A stretch of DNA of 64,000 nt, from the NCBI RefSeq assembly GCF_032854445.1, contig NC_088305.1:2919001-2983000 (forward strand), in the 5' to 3' direction. The position numbers and the translations under genes were made by a program. The notes below the pieces were generated by a model that saw only the letters and a program-made list of their open reading frames with translations, was not told where the DNA came from and ran no database searches. The stretch is from Liolophura sinensis (taxonomy: Eukaryota > Mollusca > Polyplacophora > Chitonida > Chitonidae). Positions 50,001 through 59,442 of the stretch are shown piece after piece (positions within the stretch are counted from its first letter, which is position 1; each line of letters opens with the position of its first letter).

Positions 50001-53000
50001 ACTTATACGACGGCGGCCAGCATTATGGTGGGAGGAAACCGGGTAGTGATCTTCCCATGTACGACAGGAGAGTATGAGCTGGACTTAGCTCACAGCGACC
50101 GTATTGTTGAGAGGCCCCTGGGTAATTGCTCGGCGCTGGCACGCTAATCACCTCGGCCACGGAAGCCCCCAGTCCGTTGGGATATGAGCTTCGCCGTTTT
50201 GTAATTCCCCGTTAGAATGACGTCCCACAAATATATATCCCAGACAGTGATTATTCTGAGACTCAATGTATTTATATGTTAAACGTGATGACAATACATC
50301 ATTTGGAGTAACTGTAGACCAGTAAAGTCAAACAAATTGCAGTTAACATCACTGCAGTTTTTAAGATGAACATTTAAATGAACAGTTAAATGAACAATAA
50401 AACACAGAGGTAAATTAACGAGAGGCCTGTATGTCACCGTTAACATGGTTTAATAAGGTGTGACCATTAACCAATTATCACACTGTCGTCGCTGATCTGG
50501 CTTTGCTCTCTGTACACTCTCAAAAAATAATCTGTTGAATTTAAAAGAAAGTCTGTTGTCTGAATCAAGCTAGAATGTATTCTGTTACTGTAACAGATTA
50601 TTCCATTAAATACAGCACAAATATTCTGCTAATTCAACATCAGGATTCTATGGAGCTAGTCTGTTCCATTAACAGGATATTGTGTTGAATATAACACAGT
50701 ATTATGTTATAATAACAGAATACATTCTAGCATCATGCAGGCAACAGACTTTCTGTTGAAACTAACAGATTTTCATTTTATTGTTTTAGTGTACTGTAGC
50801 CTTATATATCATTTGTTTTCAATTCACCAGGACTCCGTTCCACAAAACTGCTCCATACCGTACATTACTATTCAACAAATCTACTGTAGATTGTATTCTA
50901 CTGCAGTTCATCTATTCTGAAATGAACTGGTCCCAAAATCTTAGACTTAATTATTCGTAACTACCATCATATCAGCTCAGTCTACAATACGTGGTTTTGT
51001 CAAATGAGGGTTAACCTTTGACCCTACAGTTAACATTTTAACAGGACCTGATGCATGGTATATCGATCATGTTTACTTACATCATGGAAAACGAACTGAT
51101 TACTGTTTTTAAATGTAACACGCCTTGGTTTACGCTCATGTGTATTTGTTTGAATGTTGCTATACAAGTAGGTACTGTTATGAACGACCAAAACATAATA
51201 TAAAAGACGTACAGCATAGACTGTAAAACCTGAGGAGTGGCAACAGTGTAATGGATGGAAAATCGTCACAAGTAACCGGTGAAATAGGGTCTCGACCATT
51301 TAGCTCAGTTAGGGTCTTATTCTAATTGTTCATGTAAACGCTTAAATAGTAGCGAAGTACACGCCCCTACCACCACGGCTTAAGCAGAATTAGGTTGAAA
51401 AATCCATTAAGGTTAGCTGTAATTTATATGACGTCACTGGTGTACAGTTACTAAAAAGGCAGTGTTGTCATCACATTTATTATACGATATTACATATAAT
51501 AGCTTTTTATAATATGGCCATAACTGAGAAATTGATCCATAGATCCCGTTACAATTAACCACGTGCATCGTGTTGTGTTGAAACCTAATCTGACATGTAC
51601 ATGTACACCAAGCCATATTATATACGCCACATATGTGTTAATATAAGCATCGATGGCTTTCAGCAGTTACCTCCTGTAGATCAGTGGAACTTGAGTTAAG
51701 GGGTCGCTCAACAATTAAGGCATCTTAGACGCCAAGAGTGAGTCAGGTATGTATGACGATGTATTATGAGAAGTACTTAAATAGAGGGAAGTATGGCACT
51801 GTGTAGACATTCGTACAGTGTAATAATATCCCGTAACTTAATGGTTACAATTACACTATGGACAGCATTATGTAATAATGTAACATTAGAGGAGTCATTA
51901 GAGGTGTGTGTAAAAGTACTGTCTGCTCTTGCGGCAGGGAAAGTCCATGCTACAAAAGTGCTGTCGCCACTGAAAGTATCAAGCTAACGATACCAGACAC
52001 GGCAAGCAGTCTTGTTTTCTTCTTTCAGAGGCATTTAGGAATTGGGATGGTATAGATTGACAGAGGCATTATTTATGGATAACAATTCCTGGATTTATTG
52101 TGTTGGTGACGTTTCGATGTAGGTTCTTACATCGTTATCAAACCATATGAACATACAGATACAAGACAACATATATACAGAAGCCATACGTCATCAACAT
52201 GGAGATGCGGCAATTGCGGACATCAACAAGCTCAACAAATCAGAGAAAAACTATGTCAAAACCAAAAGTCGACCCTAAGTGATCATCATTACAAATCATT
52301 GCGACAGGCACAAACAAACAGCAACCAACGGCTTGACAAGAAAATTGAAGGATCTCAAAAAAGAAAGTTTGAACTTCTGTCTAAGCACACTAACAGAGAG
52401 AGTACTCAACGGCCCACGAGTCACAATAGCAAAACCGTCATCAATCTAAGCAGTCGGACCCTCACACCCAATGAAGCGACATTACCGGCTAAAGGTTTGA
52501 ACTATATTCCTACCCAGGACAAAATTCCCAGAGATGATTTTGTGTCAGCTATAGAAAAAGGTCTTCCACAACTCGCCCCTGGAGGTAATGTTGATTACAT
52601 CCGACACCAAATCAGCGACATTCTCATCAAAGCACCCAAGTAAAAACCAAATATCACCCGAGAAGAAAGAACGGCCATCGAGAACCTACGCTCCGATAAT
52701 ACCATCACCATCGCCCCTGCGGACAAAGGAAGAGCCACAGTTATACTTGACAAGAACAAATTCAACCAACTAGTCAACGACATGCTCAGCGACACAACGA
52801 CATACAGGCAAATAACCAAAGACCCCACACCGAAACTAGAAAGAGAATTTAGAGCAAAACTCAAAGCTCTGCAGAACAGCAATGAAATCGACATCCAACT
52901 GTACCGAAAGCTCAACACAACACACCCCAGAGCACCTTACGCCAGGGCAACCATCAAAGTTCATAAGAACCCAATCAAAGCCCGACTCCTGATCTGCTCC

Positions 53001-56000
53001 AGAGGCACCGTCCACTATGACACGGCACAGTACCTCACTAAACTCCCAACACCTCTGGGCAAAACTTCCAAATCTTACATCAAAGACTCAGCAGAATTTT
53101 GTAACAAAATTAAAGACATTCCAGGCACAGCCCAACTGATCAGTTACGACGTCATCGACCTATTCACCAATATCCCTAGAGAAGAATCCCTAGACATCAT
53201 ACGACAGAAGCTGAACAGCGGACAACACCCTCTCAACACATCCATGAAACCTGACAGCATAATCAGCCTCCTGGACTCGTGTATGCATTCCACCTATTTC
53301 ACGTGGGGGGATGACATATATGAACAACTCCACGGTTTACCGATGGGATCCCCCCTATCACCACTTATCTCCGAAATATACATGACAGAATTTGAGAACA
53401 AAGCCTTAGCTGCAAGCCCCATCAAACCGTTGTGTTGGTTCCGTAAGGTAGATGACACATTCGTAGCACTAAACAAGACTGACAACCCCCAGTCCCTACT
53501 TGACCACCTCAATACCCAGAACAACAGGATACAGTTCACCATGGAACAAGAATGCAACAAAACCATACCGTTTCTGGATGTACTTATTAGCAAGACGCAC
53601 GATAAACTCCTCACTTCAGTATACCGCAAACCCACACACTCAGACCAATACGTAAATTACCAATCTAACCAACCTAATCGGATCAAGAGAGGAATAATAT
53701 CTACCCTAACAAAACGAGCCCTACAGATATCCAGCATCAACCTCCAAGAAGAAATAAATCACCTCAAAACAGCCTTCACCACCCAAAACCGATACCCCCC
53801 ACAATTAGTGGAGAGAACGATCAGCAAAACCCTCATTCCGTATACAGGCACCCCAAGCTACCAGATAAGAAGACTCCTGCATGACAAACTGAACATACAA
53901 ACAACGTTTACCTCCCCCTCTAACCTTAAAACCCTACTCAAAGCCAATGGAAAAAAAACAGCCAACCTATAGGGAAGAACCCAAAGGATCTGTGTACTGC
54001 ATTAATTGTGATTGTCAACAGCAATACATTGGAGAAACCGGTAGACCACTCAATATCAGAATTGCAGAGCACAAGGCCTCAGTAGAAAAATTAGATGGAA
54101 AATCAGCCCTCAGTGACCACATCAGAGCCCATCCAGAACATCATCTCCAATGGAACACAGTTTTTACCCTACAAAACAACCAGTCAGACTATAAAAGAAG
54201 GAAACTGCTGGAAGCCATCATGATCCGACGACACAATCCACAGCTTAACCGAGACAGCGGGTACCACCTACCGAGCGCCTACAATGACCTCATCAGATTA
54301 GACAGTGACCGCCTTAAACCCTGAAGCCATTACCCTCAAGTTATTATCTATGTTACATTGTTGCCAGTTGTTGACACCACTCACTCTCTCACTGTATATA
54401 TGTTGTCTTGTAGCAAGTGCCACCCATAGTGTAACAACATAATCTAGTGCGTAATGCTTGCCACCCACTGTGTAATAATCATCACATTATGGATATAACA
54501 TTGACCCATTATGCAATATGTGCTACTACACTTTGGGTGTGTCTGACCCATGCATGATTTTGAACATCACATCGTAATGTCCGAGTGATGGAGTGAAAAA
54601 CCAGAGCAGTATTCTTGGCTGTTCGTGTAAATGGTTATAGAGCAGAGCAAGTTGGACGAATCAAATCACCATGGATTAATCAGAATTAGAAAGAGTTAAA
54701 AGTTAATAGCAACTGACCTTATTCCATAAAGCATTATTCCTATCACTTGTATATCTTATTATGGAAAAGAAATTTTCAAAGGCTGTAAACCCGAAAGTTG
54801 ATCAGAATCAAACAATCTAGTCGATACCCACTTAAGTATAAGGAATTTCCAATTTCAAGACCATATGCAGTAACAAAGCAGTAGCAGGCTCCCAGATACA
54901 TACTGCAAGACGTACATAATCCCCTTTTATTTCCGAGAAATATTTGGTTGAGGAAAATTGCTCTTAGCACTGAGGAAACTAATGAGTGGCAGCTTGATTT
55001 GAATCCGAGACGGCACTGGTCAAGAGACGATGATCTTCATGGAGGTCAACGACCAACACCTTAGATCACTGTGCCAGCGAGAGCCCGATCTACACCTAAC
55101 ATATAACCTCACGTCATTCTACCTTGAGAAAATTTTATGTCAGCAAAATTTTGTTTATACAATATATTATTGTAGAAGCAAATAAATGGTATCCCACAAT
55201 GGGCAGAAAATGGTATATATAATGCTACGTATTGTGTAATTGGTTTTTACGCCGTGCTCAAGAATTTTTCATTTATATGATTGCAGTCAGCTTTGCAGGG
55301 GAAGGAAACTGGAGTTCTCCCTGTAAACCACAGACCTTTGGAAAGTTACAGACAAATATTACCACATGTGACGTAAAGGTATGTACACCATATTGACGGG
55401 AGACAGTCAGGCTTCAATGAAGAGTAGACTGCGCAAATCACCAGGTGGGCGTTGTCGATTGCTTATTGCCAAAAAGGCCCCAGACCAAGGGAGTGAGCTG
55501 TTGTCCAAAAATTCCCTGTCGAAGACCGGTTTTGAACGCGCTCTTAGCGCCACTGCTTTATATGGTAGTTTGCATGTCTGTATGTCAGTCCAGTCTGATT
55601 AAAAATAAAATAAACGCTATGCTGATTAATTATGGGAAATAATTCAAAGTGTTCAAGTGTTCCGAGGGTTGAATCTCCACTCATTCATTGCATATCTTCA
55701 GTAACAAAGGCAAGATTAGTTTGTTTTGACGAGCAGATCCGCGTGATTCACCCAGTAAAGATTTTACCGTGGCGTTTCTCGTGTTTAACCGTTTTCTCGG
55801 GACTTGTCGTGTAAGTGGCTACATGTACCTTTTAAGCATTTAGATGAACAGTTGGAATAAACTCCTAACTGAGATAAACCGTCAAGAGGCCGAATTTCCA
55901 CGTTTACGTCTGACCAGTTGTCAATCATCACGCTGTGGTTGGTGTTGAGTTTTTACTCTCTGTGCTGTACGCCTTTAATTATATCGTATCTTTTCTTCGC

Positions 56001-58003
56001 CCTTAATCATAAAGGAGAGAATGTTATCCATCGTGTCTGGTTTTATCATCTATGTCGTAGTATATTATAATGTATTCCTACTCACAACAAACTTCTGCTG
56101 GTGGACCTACCATCACCTAGGCCTGGATGGAATCTTTGCATTGTTCTAACGTGATTGTATACTAACTCTAATGTCAAGACAGAAATTTTAGTATTTCTAG
56201 ACCAGTCACATAAAAATATATTAAAATTAACATCACTGCACGTTTTTACAATTCCTAGAAAGTTATGGTGCTAGGTGTGTGTGTGTACGTTACTACTTAG
56301 TAAGCATTAGTCTGGTGTGTTTGTTGTGTGTGGTGTGTTTGTCGTGTGAGGTGTGTTTTGTCATGCGCGGTGTGTTTGTCGTGTGTGGTGTGTTTTGTCG
56401 TGTCGGGCGGGTTTGTCATGTCTGGTGGGTTTTGTCGTGTGTGGTGGGTTGTCGTGTGTGGTGTGTTTGTCGTGTATGGCGAGTTGTCGTGTCTGGTGTG
56501 TTTGTCGTGTTTAGCGGGTTGTCATGTCTGGTGTGTTTGTCGTGTATGGTATATTGCCATATGTGGTGTGTTTGTCGTGTCTGGTGGGTTTGTCGTGTAT
56601 GGTATATTGCCATATATGGTGTGTTTGTCGTGTCTGGTAGGTTTGTCATGTGAGGTATCTTTGTCGTGTCTTGTGGGTTTGTCATGTGTGGTGGGTTTGT
56701 CATGTGTGGTGGGTTTGTCGGTGGGTTTGTCGTGTCTGGTGTGTTTGTTGTGTCTGGTGGATTTGTCGTGTCTGGTGGGTTTGTCATGTGTGGTGTGTTT
56801 GTTGTGTCTGGTGGATTAGTCGTGTCTGGTGGGGTTGTCATGTGTGGTGGGTTTGTCGTGTCTGGAGTGTTTGTTGTGTCGGGGGGGGGGGGGGGCTGTC
56901 GTGTCTGGTGTGCTTGTCGTGTATGGCGGGTTGTCGTGTCTGGTGTGTTTGCCATGTGTGGTGGGTTTGTCATGTGTGGTGGGCTTGTCATGTGAGGTGT
57001 GTTTGTCAAGCACACAAGTCATGGATATCGCCCTATATCACCCCCAGACACATGAATATATCACATACCCTGAACTAGTCAACAACTCGTGCTGAAAGCG
57101 ACGTTATTAATTAAACCGAATCCAGAAGGCAAGCAAACAATTCTGAAATATCGAGAGTTCTCTCACCTGATAAACATCACATCCGGTGAAATAGTCCACG
57201 ACGGATCGCAGACAGCCGTCAATTGGCTGCCAGCATAGGTTCATGAAATCCGAGGAATTCGACCAAAACGCGATTTTCTCTTCCAAATGGTGGAAAGCGT
57301 GAAGCGAATCGAGACACCAGCTCCCCGGAGAACATTCCTTCGTGAGCATGTGCACGACCTCCATCGACACGAGGTAATCCGACAAGTCGTGGAGAGTCGC
57401 TGACGGTCCGAGGAAATTTGTGATCTCCACAGGAAGTATGCAAAAATCGGTCAGAGTCGGATTGACGCGACAATTTTCGTTGTTCAGACTGGTGTCGGTA
57501 GGCCCATCCGTTGTGTCAGTGAACCACGTTGTCAAGGTAACATGGTTGTTGAACAAGTCAGTATTTCTAGAAGCTGTTGTTGCTGTCGTTGTCATGGACT
57601 CCAAATCTTCAGGCGGTATGGACGATATGTTTTCCTCGTTTGGAAGCTGTGTGGCACCGCTGGGATTAAAGGTAACGGTAGCCATAACTGTCCTGTTCTG
57701 ACTTTCTGTGGACGGAGACAAAGATGTTAGCGATTCTCCTTGTGTGACATTAGCCACGCTTTGGTTATTAACGGTATCCGTGTCGTTTTTATTGAAGTCG
57801 ATGCCCAAATCTTTAAACATTTCTTCCAGGAACTGGTCAAACGTCTGTGTCGTTTGCAGAGGACTATCCAGCGCGTTTGTTGTCGACACGGGAAGTGGAT
57901 TGTCTATTTCTTGGCGTTTCACCAAATGTTTCGACTCGCTAAACTGGAGACAAATATATATGAAGTATACGCACCTCCACGCTGTCATCCACTTCGCCAT
58001 CAT
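44079..58003 (-). CDS. Gene B: cysteine-rich single-pass membrane protein, paralogue of gene A
   Basis: Six minus-strand exons: 58003-57167, 49391-49257, 47215-47168, 46001-45940, 45537-45285, 44267-44079 (about 507 residues; the second Met at 58000 could be used instead). Intron phases match gene A at every junction and exon 2 (135 nt) and exon 4 (62 nt) are identical in length. The signal peptide region is WRCVYFIYICLQ, followed by a KR site and a Ser/Thr-rich stalk. All fourteen cysteines of gene A are kept with the same spacings, as are FL-x-P-x-ATL, FWSNSSDF, C-E-M-K-E-E-P and F-K-P-W-I-W. Exon 5 is longer and adds a Glu-rich segment. Exon 6 encodes the helix VLIVAAISVAALGFFFLVGL, basic KRRR and a tail with EYMEI. 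Type I membrane protein of unknown function. Confidence 0.82.
44440..44602 (-). mobile_element. tRNA-like SINE head fragment
   Basis: The minus strand begins GGGGTCTCTGTGGCTCAGATGG, an A-box-containing head like that of the main SINE family, but the body differs. It lies upstream of exon 6 in gene B intron 5. Confidence 0.5.
44964..45240 (+). mobile_element. SINE of the (ACTC)-tail family, 5'-truncated
   Basis: It carries GCTTGGCGCTCAGCG and GTGTCATGTGTGGTG body segments and ends TCACATGACTGAAAAAC ... AATACGACTTGTAAACCC. It lies immediately beyond exon 5 of gene B, in intron 5. Confidence 0.75.
46480..46725. repeat. ~96-bp tandem repeat, 2.5 copies
   Basis: Copies begin near 46480, 46575 and 46671 with GGCAAGGTACTAGA-type sequence. 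The first two are almost identical and the third is partial. It lies in gene B intron 3. Confidence 0.9.
48233..48458 (-). mobile_element. SINE with 13-bp target-site duplication
   Basis: The inverted body and tail are present, with a perfect duplication GTTGTCCTCTGAT at 48220-48232 and 48459-48471. It sits in gene B intron 2. Confidence 0.9.
49940..50170 (-). mobile_element. SINE in gene B intron 1
   Basis: A (TTTG)n tail, the shared body, and the head GGGGGCTTCCGTGGCCGAGG on the minus strand are recognisable. Confidence 0.85.
50406..50514 (+). repeat. Dispersed repeat, copy 1 (interrupted by MITE)
   Basis: GAGGTAAATTAACGAGAGGCC ... ATCACACTGTCGTCGCTG recurs at about 55873-55985 and 60870-60980. 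The match resumes on the far side of the MITE. Confidence 0.75.
50515..50791. mobile_element. MITE with ~75-bp terminal inverted repeats
   Basis: The left arm (50515-50590) and right arm (about 50712-50791) are imperfect inverted repeats sharing AGAAAGTCTGTTG and CTAGAATGTATTCTGTTA. Ends are CACT...AGTG and a TA dinucleotide flanks both sides. Size and TA duplication suggest a Tc1/mariner-type non-autonomous element. There is no coding capacity. Confidence 0.85.
52104..52145 (-). ncRNA. Hammerhead-ribozyme-like motif of the Penelope-like element
   Basis: On the minus strand: stem I TGGT, core TTGATAA, stem II CGATGT/ACATCG with an 8-nt loop, then AAACGTC and stem I ACCA. This is type I layout with the minimal ACGU stem III reported for Penelope-element hammerheads. 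Relative to the CUGAUGA...GAAA core, there are changes at C3 and G8, and the G before AAA may be either G12 or a stem base, so activity is uncertain. Confidence 0.5.
52299..54324 (+). pseudogene. Penelope-like reverse transcriptase plus GIY-YIG endonuclease
   Basis: The N-terminal part (52299-52643) is separated from the reverse transcriptase by a single in-frame TAA at 52641-52643; the same frame then stays open to 53972. RT motifs: APADKGRATVIL, ATIKVHK, SYDVIDLFTNIP, LPMGSPLSPLISEIYM, KVDDTF (53445-53456) and TIPFLDVLI. The GIY-YIG domain (YCINCDCQQQYIGETGRPL ... HNPQLN) is in another frame (53947-54324), the shift falling at an A8 run (53951-53958). The usual Tyr of Y-V-D-D is Lys here. 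In intact elements the endonuclease nicks DNA and the RT copies the element RNA at the nick. Confidence 0.88.
54421..55237. other. Gene B intron 1 sequence, unassigned
   Basis: No exon or clear repeat could be supported. Confidence 0.4.
55238..55342 (-). mobile_element. SINE 3' fragment, inverted, degenerate
   Basis: The tail (GAGCACGGCGTAAAAACC on the minus strand) and a decayed part of the body remain. Confidence 0.6.
55873..55985 (+). repeat. Dispersed repeat, copy 2 (uninterrupted)
   Basis: GAGATAAACCGTCAAGAGGCC ... ATCACGCTGTGG ... CTCTCTGTGCTGTACG aligns with the copies at 50406 and 60870. It shows the empty site for the MITE at 50515. Confidence 0.65.
55990..56133 (-). pseudogene. 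Relic of exon 5 from a third gene A/B paralogue
   Basis: The plus-strand stretch 55990-56030 (CTTTTCTTCGCCCTTAATCA then AAGGAGAGAATGTTATCCATC) is close to the 3' end of gene A exon 5 at 34787. The right end (GGATGGAATCT, to 56133) matches the start of that exon, at almost the same total length (144 against 142 bp). The middle is decayed and the donor GT has become AT. It lies within gene B intron 1 in the same orientation. Confidence 0.6.
56275..57008. repeat. GT-rich minisatellite with G15 run, gene B intron 1
   Basis: About forty imperfect units of 18-19 bp of the type GGTGTGTTTGTCGTGTCT, with a run of 15 G at 56881-56895. The array ends about 160 bp from the exon 1 donor. Long open frames on both strands (Thr/Pro-rich on the minus strand) are repeat artefacts. 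Confidence 0.95.
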
Positions 58004-59193
58004 TTTGCCTTGGCACTTTGCTAAAACGTTCTCACCTTCGTTTCTGATTACTTAGAACAATGAGCTCCGAACTGTTGATTTCCTTTTCACCAGGTGCCAT
58101 ATACTGTAGTACAAAAGGTAAGCATCTTTTCACGAATATCCTTTCTCGATGGTACTACAGCTGTAGGCCTGCAGGACAGTCACAGCCGTTTGGGATGACA
58201 GAGGCTCACACAAACCTAACCGATGCACACCTCCACGTCATTCAGTATATTTGTACGCTTTGGACCAGGTGTTCCCCCTGTGTCATGCATCCAGCAGTCA
58301 CGCCTATAGAGGTTATAAAGCCTTATCGCGGATCGTTAAATGTTAGTGTGGACCACATTAGATGACTGATATACCCTATGTAAGTATGTAAGCTGTGGAT
58401 TAGAAAGGGGTGGGGGGCGACATCGGACGACATAACTCAGCATTCAAACGGAGTGAAAACATGTACGTCTATTCCCCCTAAAGGCCTATTATTTATCCGC
58501 CGCCAGCAAAACTATTTGGGGCATTTGCCCTATTTTATGGCATATTTTCAGCAAGGCAACAATACTTCACAAGCTTATGTTTTCTATCACAAAGAAATAT
58601 CATTATGTTGGATAGAAATTCAGAATACTTAGTCACAACCGTGATGATGGTTATTTCTTTCTCTTAGAGCACGCTCAAACGCATCGACGGCTGTATGGGC
58701 CTAGGATCCAAGAGTTTCGGGAGCCTTGGTGGTCCCTGGTCCCTCGCCTCATTGTTTGAGGCAGTGCCCTTTCCAGGTTCATTTTATTCCTACGCCCCTG
58801 GTAATTTAATGGTAGATTTAGTCAATTCATTATGGTATCTAATTTTACTGTTGTTGGGGAATAAGGCTGAGTCTTGCATCCGCGTACTTTCACCACCAAA
58901 TAAATATATACGTGTACCACGTTTTTGTATATGTATTACAAGACAACGTTTGCTTACCGTAAGTGTCCACAGTGAATAAGGTACATTCTTCATCAGTTTG
59001 AAAGGAAAGGCTGATTGAATACACACGTTAACTTTTCAGCGTAGGTATGAGTTTGAATGATTTCCTGTATGGGACTGTGACAAAGAGAAAGCACATGTGT
59101 CGGTATTTCTGTAGTTGTGATAGACAGAAGCAACAAGTTCATTCTTGGCACAAGTTTTGTAGCACGTGTATCTTGTGCAGGTGGGAAATCTTA
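58004..59193. other. 5' flank of gene B, otherwise unassigned
   Basis: It should contain the gene B promoter. No specific element was identified. Confidence 0.4.
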
Positions 59194-59442
59194 AGGTGCA
59201 CATAGACCTGCAATAAAAAAAATACATCCAAGGAGGAGTAAAATTCCTACTTTCACTTGCATGCACACTGTCGAATTTACAGGAGTACATTTATATGTTT
59301 GATCTTGTACTCGACAGTAACAGGTGTGTGTACAGCGTGATAGGCTGACGGTGGTAAAATCGTTGATCGATTTTCTTGAAAACTTATACACTGCATGCAC
59401 TGTAATCTTCGTCACAGTATCGATTTGCACTGACATGCGCAT
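59194..59442 (-). CDS. Candidate small Cys-rich membrane exon, unknown
   Basis: A minus-strand open frame has a Cys cluster (CTHTCYC ... KC ... VC) followed by a hydrophobic helix (VGILLLLGCIFFIAGLC). A TTTTTTTATTGCAG acceptor-like tract and a second Cys-rich frame lie just downstream (59210-59036). No homology or complete gene structure was recognised, so this is speculative. Confidence 0.22.

Larger units (their letters stand above)
52060..54420 (+). mobile_element. Penelope-like element, nearly intact
   Basis: A single reverse transcriptase frame is followed by a GIY-YIG endonuclease, the canonical Penelope layout. A 21-bp inverted repeat flanks the coding part (52160-52180 and 54392-54412). 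A hammerhead-ribozyme-like motif lies at 52145-52104 on the minus strand. Outer boundaries are approximate. It is inside gene B intron 1, opposite to the gene. Confidence 0.88.

Noticed and set aside
56279-57095. Several long open frames on both strands (Thr/Pro-rich or Cys/Val-rich)
   Set aside because: They are translations of an 18-19-bp tandem repeat whose period favours open frames in many phases.
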